Assembly: GCA_034509425.1 (NCBI GenBank)
Contig: JAVTVJ010001672.1
Coordinates: 1-64,000, forward strand
Direction: 5' to 3'
DNA length: 64,000 bases
Source: Eopsaltria australis
Taxonomy: Eukaryota > Chordata > Aves > Passeriformes > Petroicidae
In this document: positions 1 to 11,424 of the stretch, one piece after another
Layout: each line of letters starts with the position of its first letter
Position numbering within the stretch: position 1 is the stretch's first letter
Position numbers and translations under genes: made by a program
Notes under the pieces: model-generated
The model's database searches: none
Told to the model about the DNA's origin: nothing
The model's input: only the letters and a program-made list of their open reading frames with translations

Positions 1-57
1 GGGGGCCGAGGCAGAGGAGCGGGGAGAGGCGAGTTTGGGAGGGGCTGCGGGAGACCA

Positions 58-612
58 TTGGCTTTTAATGAATGTGCTTACTGCCATCTCCCTGGGCATT
101 GGAAACGGGAATGCCCAAGCCAGTTTGGCCAGAGTAATGAGTTCCAGCAGGAAGAAGTTGCCAAGGTGATGGTATTATATTCTGGGACAGGGCCAACTAT
201 ATCGCCAGAGCCTGTAGTAACCATACAACTTGGGGAAAAAGCTGTGAAATTTTTAATTGATACTAGGGCCGCACATTCAGTTTTAAATAATCTAGAGGGG
301 CAGATCGGAAACAGATCCACCACAATAGTTGGGGCCACAGGGAAAGAGGAAAATGGGCCATTCCTGCAACCCCTAAATTTGTGCTTTGGGAACAAAGTGT
401 TAACTCATTAATTCTTGTATGTCCCAGAATGTCCCATCCCCCTCTTGGGCAGGGACTTACTAGCAAAGCTTGATGCAGTAATAACTTTTGAGAATGGGGA
501 ATTGTTAATGAAAATACCAGAGTCAAACACGGGAAAAATTCTAATGATGAAAGAGAAACCAGTCGCAGGAATCCCTAAGGAAGTAGAAGATGCAGTAATA
601 CCCTCAGTATAG
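58..612 (+). pseudogene. gag C-terminus (zinc knuckle) and protease remnant
   Basis: The first residues hold one CCHC zinc knuckle (C-X2-C-X4-H-X4-C, about 76-117), the nucleocapsid end of Gag. The protease follows in the same frame; its active-site motif reads DTRA (about 259-270) where the family has DTGA, so the catalytic loop glycine is lost. A TAA at 409-411 breaks the frame, which then reopens with the conserved LLGRDLL helix (about 441-461) to a TAG at 610-612. A one-base change in the A-run near 667 separates this frame from pol. The enzyme is dead as it stands. Confidence 0.8.
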
Positions 613-683
613 GAAACAGAGATACCCAGAAAATCTAAGTTAGCACAACCAGTCCATGTAGAGCTAAAAAAGGAGCAAAAACT

Positions 684-3600
684 GTGCAAATGAAACAATA
701 CCCTATAAAACCAGAGGCACGGCAGGGAATAGCAAAGACTATTGATAAATTTCTAAAATATCAGATTTTAGAGGAATGTGAATCAGAATATAACACACCA
801 ATATTTCTGGTGAAGAAACCTGTTGCGTTCCCTGCCTCGGTCCCACCTTGGTACCGGCAGCAGAGTCCTAGCGCTACCCTAGGAAGTCGTTCGCGATCTG
901 GAAGACTTCCTCGGAGTGCCGACAACGGTCACAGCTGGTCCGCATTCGGTCCGGGGAGGTGTTGCCCCCGGAGCGTGGTGAAACAGCAAAGAACTACCAG
1001 AGAAGGAGGTCTCTTGGTATGTGATTTCGGTAGGTTTATTGCCTCCAAAGGGAGCACATGGACCAAGAGCCAAGAGCAGCTTATTACATCGGTATTTAAG
1101 GGAGGAACAATACCCAATAGGATGAGGGCAGGGGACAATACAGGGGAGGGGCTGGGGTACATGATCAAATGGGGTTTAGGGAGGGGAGGGGAACAGAGAG
1201 AACAACGAATGAACTATGGAGTGACAGGGAATTTCCCAGAGCGGGAATACATAACAGACAAGTCCAGTAACCAATAGCAGGAGCTTGGGTCCGTGGATTG
1301 GTGGTCCAACTGCTGCCCCTGGGAGCTCCGGGGGGAAACCCTCTGTCCGTGGAACCTGTCCGGAAGTCCTCTAGTTCCGAACCACCGCAACAGAAGCCCA
1401 ATGGGGATTACAGGTTAGTACAGGACCTAAGGACAATAAATGAAGTAACCAAGGGCACATACCCCGTAGTTGCTAATCCTTATACATTGTTGGCATCCGT
1501 AAAGGAGAGAGACAAGTGGTTTACTGTAATTGATTTAAAAGATGCCTTTTTCTGCATACCCCTTGACAAAAAAAGCAGGAAGCTGTTTGCCTTTGAATGG
1601 GAAAATCCAGAAAACAGAAGAAAGACCCAGCTCGCTTGGACCTGTCTCCCGATGGGTTATAAAAACTCCCCGACCCTATTTGGGAAACAACTGGCAAAGG
1701 AACTGGAGATCTGGACCAACCAAGGGCAGGTACCGAGAGATCAATACCTTTTGCTACAATATGTTGATGATGTACTAATAGCAACAGATGAAAAGGCGAC
1801 CTGCATTAAAGTAACAACTGAGATTCTAAACTCACTGGGCATGGGAGGATACAAAGTGTCTAAGGAAAAAGCACAAATTGCCCAACAGACTGTAATTTTC
1901 CTGGGATGTGAAATTTCACAAGGACAAAGAAAACTAGGTACTAACCGTATCCAAGCTATTTGTGCTATTCCAGAGCCCCGGAATCTCCACGAGCTGCGAG
2001 TCTTCTTGGAGATGGCAGGATGGTGCCGCCTGTGGATCATGGACTATGGGCTCATTGCCAAACCCCTGTATGAAGCCCAGAAGACACAGCCATTCAGCTG
2101 GGGCAAAGCACAGAAGGAAGCCTTCCTGAAATTGGAAGAAGCATTGAAAATGGCTCTGGCCTTAGGATTACCTGATTTGTCCAAAGACTTTCAGCTGTTC
2201 ATACATGAAAGGCAATGCCTAGCACTGGGAGTCCTGACCCAACGTCTGGGGAGCTGGAAAAGGCCGGTAGGCTATTTCTCCAAACAGCTGGACAATGTGA
2301 GTGCTGGATGGCCTGCATGTCTGAGAGCAGTTGCAGCCACTGTGATACTGATACAAGAAGCCTGGAAGCTCACAATGGGAAGACACACAGATGTCTATGT
2401 GCCGCACATGGTCACCACTGTTTTAGAGCAAAAGGGGGGCCATTGGCTATCTCTGAGCAGGATGATAAAATTCCAGGTAATCCCAACTGAGCAGGATGAT
2501 GTCACACTAAAGACAACTAACCTTTTGAATCCAGCCTTGTTCCTAGGTACCACAACCGAGGAAGACCCACTAGAGCATGACTGCATAGAGGTAATAGAAT
2601 ACACCTACTCAGCGAGAGAAGACCTGAAAGATGTCCCTCTGGAGCAACCAGAGTGGGAGTTATTCACAGACGGAAGCAGCTTCATGGAGAATGGGACCAG
2701 ATATGCGGGATATGCGGTAACAACATTCAGTACAGTAGTAGAAGCAAAAGCATTACCACCAAATACATCTGCCCAGAGGGCAGAACTAGTGGCCTTAACC
2801 AGAGCATTAGAATTGAGTGACGGGAAGAAGGTAAACCTTTAGACTGACTCCAAATATGCTTTCGGGATCATCCACATACATGGGGCACTGTGGAAAGAGA
2901 AAGGATTGCTGTCCTCCCAGGGAACACATATCAAACATCAAGATGCAGTTCTGCAATTGATAAAAGCAGTACAAAAACCTGAACAAGTAGCAATTATACA
3001 CTGCAAAGCACATCCATCAGGGAACACCAAGATCTGTGAGGGCAATCGAAAGGCAGACTGGACAGCTCGACAGGCTGCTCGAGAGGTGCAAATAACAATG
3101 GCATTGATACCCACAAAACTTAATGTATCTCAATTCAATTTACCTTCAGAACTGAAATATTCAACAGAAGGTGAGAAGCTGGGACATCTACTAAATGCAC
3201 AGAAGAATTCAGCAGGGTGGTATGTAACTACACAAGGACAAATAGTGCTACCCCTCTTGATAATGAGAGAAGTTCTACAGATGAAACACGAGTGTCACTG
3301 GGGAGCAGAAGCATTGGTAAAATTGCTAAAACGAAGTGTAATCTCAGTACAGATGCTAACAATGGCAAAATCAATAATGTCAAAATGTGAAATTTGCTTG
3401 AAAAACAATCCAGTAGCTAGACGACAGGCACAGCTAGGGAGACTTTGGGTAGGGATAGAACCAGGAGATTATTGCCAAGTCGATTTTGTAGAATTACCAA
3501 AAACTCGGGGGTACAAATATCTGTTACAGGGGGTTGACACATTTTCAGGATGGCCCGAAGCCTTTCCCTGTCTCACCAATCAGGCAAAAGAAACAGTAAA

Positions 3601-4206
3601 GTGGCTACTGCAGGAGATCATTCCCAGATTTGGGGTGCCTTTAAGAATATCTTCGGACCGGGGCCCTCACTTTGTAGCTACTGTGGTAAGAGAAGTGAGC
3701 AGGCTACTGGGGATAGCTTGGGACCTCCACACACCATGGAGACCACAATCAAGTGGACAAGTAGAGAGGATGAATCAGACACTAAAGAGACAGATCAGTA
3801 AAATATGCCAGGAAGCCAAATTGCAGTGGTCACAAGCTTTACCTATAGCACTTCTGAGAATTAGGGTGAAAGCAAGAAGCAGAATGTCCGTAAGCCCTTA
3901 CGAGATATTATATGAGAAACCATATGAATCTCCCGAGCCCAACCCAAACATCCATATCACAGGGAAACAAGATGTATATAATTATGTTCAATCTCTTGGG
4001 AAAACTCTAGCTCGACTTCGGAGCGCCCTCACGTGGAATAGGCCACTGACTCTCGAAAATCCAGTTCATGACATCCTCCCAGGAGATGAAGTGTACATCA
4101 AAACTTGGAACGAGGAACCGCTGAAAGAAAAGTGGAGTGGGCCCCATCAGGTGCTGCTGACCACTTTTACAGCAGTCAAAGTAGCTGGAGTGGAGCATTG
4201 GACACA
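684..4206 (+). pseudogene. Gammaretroviral pol (RT, RNase H, integrase), interrupted
   Basis: The RT fingers start at 684 and are cut at a KKP motif by the solo LTR 821-1392. RT resumes at 1393 in a long frame: DLKDAFF (about 1533-1553) and the catalytic YVDD (1760-1771). RNase H has FTDGSS (about 2665) and then a TAG (2840-2842) in place of the residue before TDSKYAF. The same frame continues to 4206 with the integrase HHCC finger (about 3289-3412) and the catalytic core (D in CQVDF near 3477, D in SSDRG near 3652, E in QVERMNQ near 3765). Apart from the LTR, one nonsense codon is the only clear break after 1393. The last codons are cut by provirus A. Confidence 0.9.
821..1392 (-). mobile_element. 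Solo LTR inserted in the gammaretroviral RT
   Basis: The insert begins TGTTGCG and ends CGCAACA, a perfect terminal inverted repeat. It is flanked by GAAACC (815-820) and GAAGCC (1393-1398), a 6-bp target duplication with one change. A TTTATTGCC stretch near 1037 reads as AATAAA on the minus strand, so the LTR probably points left. A 6-bp duplication fits ERVK-type integrases. It carries no gene. Confidence 0.82.
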
Positions 4207-5101
4207 TGTCCTGGTTTGAAGGACAGGTGTCTGTTAAGGAAGGCAGGAGCCTCCCTTGGAATGGGAAACTGTAACCTCTCTCCCTCCGAATTATTATAAA
4301 TTTGAAATCAAGAGGCTCTCAGGCAAAGATATGGAAATAGGAATAACAGTTCTTTACTACTATCTAAAACAAGGATAACAAATAACAACAACTATAACGT
4401 TGACCAACAAACAGAACCAGAAACCCAGTGGCAGCCTGCTCGGCTTCAGGCACCTTTTCCCTTTGGTGCAGTTCTAGTCACAGCCTGCAGGGGCGCTCTG
4501 GGTGCGGTGATTCCCCGGTGCCTGCAGGGGGCGCTCCGGCGTGAGCTCAGGTAGCACACGGCGAATGGCGACTGCCCGAAGCACGGAGGGATGGAGGAGA
4601 GCCCTTGCTCCACAGACCCTCGGGAGGGGGCAGCTGGTGTCGGTGCCACAGCAGGATCCCCAGACACAGGGAGCTGGGACGGTAAGGGGTCTCCATGTGC
4701 AGGGAAAAACCCCTCTACAATGTAGTAGAGAAAACTCGGAGCAGGCTGGTGGCAGGCAGGTCGGCTCCCGATGGTGCAGAGGGCAGAGACTCACAGCAGA
4801 CAGACTGGCAGCTCCGTGCTGGCTTCTCAGGGGGCCGTGGGTTCAGCAGACAGCAGCTCCGACCGTCCAGCTCCGAGGGTCCTGAGCAAGAGAGCGTGAC
4901 CTCCCCCCTGCCCTTGCTTTTCAGTCTCTCCAAATCTCGAGTTGTCAGCCCGGCTTCCATGAGGGGCAATTTTGCCCCACCCTTCCAAGGAGAAAGGCTA
5001 CAGCCTTGTGCTTTGTTTCTCTTAAGTACCCAGTCATTTGTGTCTTAGCAACCCATGGGAGAAAAATTCCTGAGGAAAAGAACTAGATCCAACCTTCAAC
5101 A
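4207..5101 (-). repeat. 3' LTR of provirus A
   Basis: This 895-bp LTR starts TGTCCTGG on the + strand and ends with TCAACA. On the minus strand it is preceded by a purine-rich tract (5102-5113, CGGGGTGGAGAA). Some 100-aa open frames inside it recur at the same place in the other LTR and are not genes. Confidence 0.92.
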
Positions 5102-5209
5102 TTCTCCACCCCGAATTTTTTTCCCATGCAAACACCTTACATCAAATTTAAACTTTCGAGGTATATACATACATGCAGATACAGATACAAGCGCAGTGTC
5201 ATAAGTAGT

Positions 5210-8200
5210 TCACCCTAAAACAAGATCTCTTTGAGGTATGCATCGGGTCTCTCCATCCCTTTGCATCACCCACCAGGTGCAACCCGGTCTTTGAGCAAAG
5301 ACAACTTCCTGGATGGGATTGTTTTTACTTGAGGCAGAGTTTACCCAAACAGTCTTTCTTAGCATACTTCTCATGTGTACTACTGGAACTTTATCTCTAT
5401 CTGTTGTTCGCAAGGGGTTAGAGTGGGCAGGCCCGGCCCGGCTGGAGGAACTTCGGGTGTTCACTAACCATGTGGCTTTTGCCAAATTAGTCTCCCAGTT
5501 CTTGAATGTCCCCCCACCCAGTGCTTTCAAGGTGGTTTTGAGCAGGCCATTGTACCGTTCAACTTTCCCAGCTGCTGGTGCATGATAAGGGATATGGTAC
5601 ACCCACTCGATGCTATGTTCTCTAGCCCAGGTGTTTATAAGGCTATTTTTGAAGTGAGTCCTATTGTCGGATTCAATTCTCTTAGGGGTACCATGTCTCT
5701 AAAGAACCTGTTTTTTGAGGCCCAGGATGGTGTTCCGGGCAGTGGCATGAGGCACAGGGTAGGTCTCCAGCCATCCTGTGGTGGCTTCTACCATTGTGAG
5801 AACGTAGCGCTTGCCTTGGCAGGTCTGGGGCAGTGTGATGTAATCAATCTGCCAAGCCTCTCCATACTTGTATTTGGACCACCGTCCACCATACCATAGA
5901 GGCTTTACCCGCTTGGCCTGTTTGATCGCGGCGCACGTCTCACAATCATGGATCACCTGGGAGATACTGTCTATGGTTAGGTCCACCCCTCGGTCTCGTG
6001 CCCACTTATAGGTGGCATCTCTGCCCTGGTGGCCTGAGGCATCATGGGCCCATCGGGCTAGGAACAACTCCTTTTTGTGTTGCCAGTCTAAATCTATCTG
6101 TGCCACTTCAATCTTTGCGGCGTGATCTACTTGCTTGTTGTTTTGGTGTTCTTCGTTAGCTCGGCTCTTAGGGACATGGGCGTCTACATGGCGGACCTTT
6201 ACGGGTAGCTTCTCTACCCGAGTGGTAATGTCTTTCTATTCATCAGCTGCCCAGATTGGCTTTTCTCTACGCTGCCAGTTGGCTTTTTTCCACTTTTTCA
6301 GCCAACCCCATAGAGCATTGGCTACCATCCACGAATCGGTGTAGAGATAGAGCTTTGGCCACTTCTCTCTTTCAGCAATGTCCAGGGCCTGCTGAACAGC
6401 TTTGAGTTCAGCAAATTGGCTTGACCCACTTTCTCCTTCAGTGGCTTCTGCAACCTGTCGTGTGGGGCTCCACACTGCTGCTTTCTACTTCCGGTTCATC
6501 CCTATGATACGACAGGAACCATCAGTGAAAAGGGCGTAGCACTTTTCTTCATCTAGCAGTTGATTATATGGTGGAGCCTCCTCAGCCCGGGTCACTTGTT
6601 CTTGCTCCTCTTCATCAGTGAGACCAAAACTCTCACCTTCTGGCTAGTTCGTAATTATTTCTAGGATCCCAGGGCGGTTCGGATTTCCAATGCGGGCGCG
6701 CTGTGTGATAAGTGCGATCCACTTACTCCATGTGGCATCGGTGGCGTGGTGGGTAGAGGGAGCCTTTCCTTTAAACATCCACCCCAGCACTGGTAGTCGA
6801 GGTGCCAGGAGAAGTTGTGCTTCAGTGCCAATTACCTCCGAGGCGGCTTGAACTCTTTCATAGGCGGCTAAGATTTCCTTCTCTGTGGGGGTGTAGTTGG
6901 ATTTAGACCCTCTGTAACTCTGGCTCCAGAATCTCAGCGGTCGGCTTCGAGTCTCTCTAGGCACCTTCTGCCAAAGGCTCCAGGACAAGCCCTTGTTCCT
7001 GGCTGCAGAGTAAAGCACATTCTTCACTTCTGGTCCCGTCCTTACCGGGCCAAGCGCTACTACATGAGCGATCTCTTCCTTGATCTGGGCAAATGCTTGT
7101 TGCTGTTCAGGGCCCCAGTGAAAATCGCTCTTCTTGCAGGTCACCAGGTAGAGAGGGCTCACAATCTGGCTGTACTCTGGAATGTGCATCTTCTAAAAAC
7201 CTATGGCCCCTAGGAAAGCTTGAGTTTCCTTTTTCTTAGTTGGTGGAGACATCGCAGTGATCTTATTGATGACCTCTGTGGGAATCTGGCGCTGTCTATC
7301 TTGCTATTTTACTCCCAAGAACTGGATCTTTCGAGCAGGTCTCTTGACTTTGCTTTTCTTGATGGCAAAACCGGCTTCCAGGAGGATCATGATGATCTTC
7401 TCTCTTTTCTCAAATACTTCTGCTGCCGTGTTCCCCCACACAATGATGTCATCAATGTATTGGAGATGCTCTGGAGCCTCACCCTTTTCCAGTGCAGCCT
7501 GGATCAGTCTATGGCAGATCGTGGGGCTGTGCCTCCACCCCTGGGGTAACTGATTCCAGGTATATTGCACACCCCTCCAGGTGAAGGCGAACTGAGGCCT
7601 GCACTCCGCTGCCAGAGGAATGGAGAAGAACGCATTGGCGATGTCAATGGTGGCATACCATTTTGCTGCCTTGGACTCCAGCTCGTACTGGAGCTCCAGC
7701 ATGTCTGGCACGGCAGTACTCAATGGTGGAGTCACTTCATTCAGGCTACGATAGTCCACAGTCAATCTCCATTCCCTGTCAGACTTGTGCACAGGCCAGA
7801 TGGGGCTGTTGAAGGGTGAGTGGGCTTTACTGACCACTCCTTGGCTTTCCAGGTTGCGGATCATCTTGTGGATGGGGATCATGGCATCTCGATTCGTCCG
7901 GTACGGCCGGCGGTGCACTGTCGAGGTGGCAATTGGCACTTGTTGCTCTTTTACTCTCAGGAGTCTCACTGCATTTGGATTTTCCGATAGTCTAGGCAAG
8001 GTGTTCAGTTGCCTGATGCCCTCTGCCTCCACAGCTGCTATTCCGAAAGCCCACCTGAGTCCCTTTGGGTCTTTGTAATAGCCATTCCAGAGGAAGTCTA
8101 TGCCCAGAATACATGGGGCCTCTGGACCAGTCACAATGGGGTGTTTCTGCCACTCATTCTCAGTCAGGCTCACCTCGGCTTCCAACAAAGTTAATTGCTG

Positions 8201-8392
8201 TGATCCCCCTGTCACCCTGGCAATAGAAACAGGTTCTGCCCCTACATGTCTTGATGGAATTAAGGTACACTGCGCACCAGTATCAACTAACGCTTCATAT
8301 TTTTGTGGTTCTGATGTGCCAGGCCATCGGATCCACACTGTCCAAAAGACCCGATTTTCTTGTGCTTCTTCTTGGTTAGAGGCAGGGCCCCT
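5210..8392 (-). pseudogene. Provirus A pro-pol (protease, RT, RNase H, integrase), broken
   Basis: Reading leftwards from the gag stop at 8393-8395, the frame gives a protease with intact DTGAQCT (about 8270-8290), then RT with SIPLA and catalytic YIDD. This block is open from 8338 to 7304 (344 aa), where a stop follows QFLGVK. The RT thumb/connection is open at 7189-6644, RNase H (YTDSW) at 6475-6236, the integrase zinc finger and core (HDASGHQ, IDYITLP) at 6106-5699, and the integrase C-terminal part with the third catalytic residue (GKVERYNG) at 5602-5210. The pieces match provirus E and L3 closely. Several stops and shifts make it non-functional. No dUTPase is visible downstream of integrase. 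Confidence 0.9.
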
Positions 8393-8395
8393 CTA
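8393..8395 (-). other. In-frame TAG between gag and pol of provirus A
   Basis: The gag tail reads DNQS, then TAG, then RGPA, and the protease frame continues without a shift. A stop at the same position exists in E (34236-34238) and J (about 19899). This is the arrangement used by viruses that make Gag-Pol by stop-codon readthrough; readthrough here is inferred. Confidence 0.7.
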
Positions 8396-8944
8396 GCTCT
8401 GGTTATCATTTCTTTCTTGGGCGTACATGGTAGAGGTCCCCTCGAGGGGATTTAAGAGATCGTCTTCTCTTCTGTAATATCTGGCATCTCGGTCACGGGA
8501 GGCTGAGGCTACCTTCACTTTAGTAGACCTCTTGCCTCGGTTAGTATCTCCCTCCTTGAGTTGCTGTACCTGTGCTGCCAGGCTAGCAGTGGGTTTCCTA
8601 TCTCACTTCCTCATGTCTTCTCCGTGATCACACAGGAAGAATTACAGCTCAGATCGTGGGGTGTACCTTCTCTCCCTGGCTGGGGGGTGCTGGGCTCTGA
8701 CTTTGGGGCTTGTGACTCGCACTGGTGCTGCATTCATCAACCTCATCTCCTCCCTCACCTCCCTCATCATCTCCTCTCTGAGGTCTTTGACCACAGCAGA
8801 GACCTGAGCCTGCATTGGGCCACTGATCATACTATCATAATTCCTGAGTTTGGTGGCTATGGAGCCCACTGTCTCTCGGTTGTCATCAGCATTAATTGTT
8901 GCAATGAAGATGGTGTATTGGGAGGGCCCTAGCTTTGCCAGATT
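8396..8944 (-). pseudogene. Provirus A Gag C-terminal region
   Basis: Downstream of the TAG at 8945 the gag frame resumes: a glutamate/arginine-rich helical stretch (about 8800-8700), a basic segment (RERRY), a TAA, then a conserved block FFLCDHGEDM shared with E and J. It ends at the TAG at 8393. It contains no cysteine-histidine knuckle, so RNA binding must rest on basic residues if it was ever functional. Confidence 0.65.
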
Positions 8945-10408
8945 CTACAACATTTGCCCTGTACACTTGACCTTGTCGGGGTCATTATCATGTTGTCCAT
9001 CTTTCCCAAAGAGTACCTCCAATATTGCCACCTCCCTCAGCTGTTGGATTCCCTCCTCAAGGGTTTTCCATGGTCTTCTATGATGATACTCCTGCATTCT
9101 CTCCCTGTTGACAAACCTCTCTCTTACACTTATTAAAAGCCGTTCCCAGAGAGACAGGGGCCCGTCATCTCTTCCGAATACCTGATCCACCCCCGAGTCC
9201 TGGGACAAGGGTCCCAGCTGCCTTGCCTCAATACTATCCAGCTGCACGCCCATACCCATAAGGTCCCAGACCCGAAGTAACCAGGTTGTAAAAGGCTCAC
9301 GACCCCGTCGCACAATGTCTTTTCGTAGATTACGGAGACTGTCATACCCCAGGGACTCGGTAGTGATTTCAATCCTTGGCCTCCCTACTGGTTGAGAGGG
9401 TCCTGCTTCCCCATCATCACTCACTGGCTGCTCTGGTTTGACCTTAGTCTTCCTCTTTTCCACAGGGGCAACTGCTACTGGCTGTGGCTGCCCCTCTGAT
9501 CTGACTGGAGCCTGAGCGGTTATAACATCCCTGGGTTCCTCTGCTGCCCTATTAGACTCTCCCTCTTTGGGGCAGGGGGAGGGTTTCCCACCAGCTGGGC
9601 AAGTGTATTTCTTCAGCGCTTGGCCCATCTCGCGTATCTCTTTCACCAGGACTCCCACCCAATCCGGGTGGGTTGTTTCTGAGGTGGGTTGTGGGACCGG
9701 GTCAGACTCTGTAGCAACATCCCTAGTGTCTGGGGCAATGTCAGGTTCTGGGATGGTGTCTCTAGTTTCTGGGGCCATGTCAGGTTCTGTGGCTATGTCC
9801 CTAGTCTCTGGGGCCGTGTCAGGTTCTGTGGCAGCATCCCTAGTTTCCGGGGCCAGGTCAGTTTCTGTGGCAGCATCCTTAGTCTTTGGGGCCATGTCAG
9901 GTTCTGGGGCCCCATCCCTATTGTCTGGGGTAGATGTCAGAGTGGCTATCCAAGTCAGACCCCCCTTATCCCTGAATGCTAAATAGAGCAGGCTTATCAG
10001 CAACACCAGCCACTGTATGGTATCATTAGCATTTAGAGAAGATTCGAACCCCTCAAAGATTGGCGGGATAGGCCCAAAGAGCTGGGTGAAGGGTTGTGAG
10101 AACATTTCTTTTGGTGTCACTTCCTCGCAGTAGGTACCATTATTAAAGTAACCCTGAAAACATGTCATTAATGTGTGGTAGCTGTGAATCCACATGCCTG
10201 CCTTCCAGAGGAAGTTGAAAATCCATGAATTCCTCACCTTATTGACCCATGACACAAACTGTATAACAGCCACTGTAGCCTTAGTTATACGGCCCATGTT
10301 TAGATATGGGGCTGCAAATGGGAGAGAAACAGCTGTGACCACTTGCCATACGAACCGGAATAAGCTAGACCACATGGTGCAACCTAATGAGGTTCCTATA
10401 TCCAGCAC
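8945..10408 (-). CDS. Provirus A Gag-like membrane protein, first 487 aa open
   Basis: The ATG at 10408 is the first good start after the PBS. The protein has hydrophobic segments at about residues 12-33, 44-70 and 130-146, with an N-glycosylation sequon (NGT, residue 90) before the last. Five imperfect 13-residue repeats (residues 169-233) follow, then a basic, proline-rich linker and a Gag-like C-terminal part shared with E (LRNLRKD, a tryptophan-rich stretch, QLREVAILEVLF). A TAG at 8945-8947 ends it; the same frame then continues with a predicted coiled coil (8869-8642) and further stops. There is no CCHC knuckle. I call it Gag from its position and its match to E and J; membrane topology is predicted by eye only. 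Confidence 0.75.
   Translation of the reverse strand: MLDIGTSLGCTMWSSLFRFVWQVVTAVSLPFAAPYLNMGRITKATVAVIQFVSWVNKVRNSWIFNFLWKAGMWIHSYHTLMTCFQGYFNNGTYCEEVTPKEMFSQPFTQLFGPIPPIFEGFESSLNANDTIQWLVLLISLLYLAFRDKGGLTWIATLTSTPDNRDGAPEPDMAPKTKDAATETDLAPETRDAATEPDTAPETRDIATEPDMAPETRDTIPEPDIAPDTRDVATESDPVPQPTSETTHPDWVGVLVKEIREMGQALKKYTCPAGGKPSPCPKEGESNRAAEEPRDVITAQAPVRSEGQPQPVAVAPVEKRKTKVKPEQPVSDDGEAGPSQPVGRPRIEITTESLGYDSLRNLRKDIVRRGREPFTTWLLRVWDLMGMGVQLDSIEARQLGPLSQDSGVDQVFGRDDGPLSLWERLLISVRERFVNRERMQEYHHRRPWKTLEEGIQQLREVAILEVLFGKDGQHDNDPDKVKCTGQML
9710..9904 (-). repeat. 39-bp tandem repeat in provirus A gag
   Basis: Five imperfect 39-bp units encode the 13-residue motif EPDxAPETRDxAT. The matching place in provirus E holds a different repeat (30-bp units) and a poly-Asp run, so this linker changes quickly between related elements. 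Confidence 0.85.
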
Positions 10409-10462
10409 ACAAAAACTGCGTTACTCAAGAACTGTTATCCTTCTTCCCCTCGATGCCCTCGT

Positions 10463-10481
10463 GCCCCACCGTTGGGCGCCA
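10463..10481 (-). promoter_or_regulatory. Primer binding site of provirus A (lysine tRNA type)
   Basis: Read on -, TGGCGCCCAAC then GGTGGGGC lies five bases after the 5' LTR. It equals the tRNA-Lys(1,2) PBS with one inserted G. Confidence 0.85.
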
Positions 10482-10486
10482 AAATC

Positions 10487-11379
10487 TGTCCTGGTTTGAA
10501 GGACAGGTGTCTGTTAAGGAAGGCAGGAGCCTCCCTTGGAATGGGAAACTGTAACCTCTCTCCCTCCGAATTATTATAAATTTGAAATCAAGAGGCTCTC
10601 AGGCAAAGATATGGAAATAGGAATAACAGTTCTTTACTACTATCTAAAACAAGGATAACAAATAACAACAGCTATAACGTTGACCAACAAACAGAACCAG
10701 AAACCCAGTGGCAGCCTGCTCGGCTTCAGGCACTTTTCCCTTTGGTGCAGTTCCAGTCACAGCCTGCAGGGGCGCTCTGGGTGTGGTGATTCCCCGGTGG
10801 CTGCAGGGGGCGCTCGGCGTGAGCTCAGGTAGCACACGGCGAATGGCGACTGCCGAAGCACGGAGGGATGGAGGAGAGCCCTTGCTCCACAGACCCTCGG
10901 GAGGGGCAGCTGGTGTCGGTGCCGCAGCAGGATCCCCAGACACAGGGAGCTGGGACGGTAAGGGGTCTCCACGTGCAGGGAAAAACCCCGCTACAATGTA
11001 GCGGAGAAAACTCAGAGCGGGCTGGTGGCAGGCAGGTCGGCTCCGGATGGGGCAGAGGGCAGAGACTCACAGCAGACAGACCGGCAGCTCCGCGCTGGCT
11101 TCTCAGGGGGCCGTGGGTTCAGCAGACAGCAGCTCCGACCGTCCAGCTCCGAGGGTCCTGAGCAAGAGAGCGTGACCTCCCCCCTGCCCTTGCTTTTCAG
11201 TCTCTCCAAATCTCGAGTTGTCAGCCCGGCTTCCATGAGGGGCAATTTTGCCCCACCCTTCCAAGGAGAAAGGCTACAGCCTTGTGCTTTGTTTCTCTTA
11301 AGTACCCAGTCATTTGTGTCTTAGCAACCCATGGGAGAAAAAAATTCCTGAGGAAAAGAACTAGATCCAACCTTCAACA
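10487..11379 (-). repeat. 5' LTR of provirus A
   Basis: This 893-bp LTR is about 97-98% identical by eye to 4207-5101. It starts TGTCCTGG and ends TTCAACA on +, and is followed by the second copy of the ACACA target duplication. Confidence 0.92.
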
Positions 11380-11424
11380 ACACATTATACACGAGTTAAG
11401 GAAGCCCACCCTAGACTGTGGACT

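Larger units (their letters stand above)
4207..11379 (-). mobile_element. Complete env-less ERVL-like provirus 'A'
   Basis: Two near-identical LTRs (4207-5101 and 10487-11379) bound a 5.4-kb internal region on -, in the order PBS, gag, stop, pro-pol, polypurine tract (5102-5113). The flanks carry a perfect 5-bp duplication ACACA (4202-4206 and 11380-11384). No env frame lies between integrase and the 3' LTR. The two LTRs differ at about 20 places by eye, so insertion was fairly recent compared with most of the window. The 5-bp duplication and integrase type suggest the ERVL (class III) group; the lysine-type PBS is unusual for it, so the class is tentative. Confidence 0.93.

Noticed and set aside
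4541..5048. Open frames of about 100-117 aa in the provirus A LTR, repeated at 10825-11324
   Set aside because: They recur because the LTRs are copies. They have no domain and lie in the LTR.
9567..9986. 139-aa + frame with repeated GSG/SVSG motifs
   Set aside because: It is the antisense of the tandem repeat in provirus A gag.
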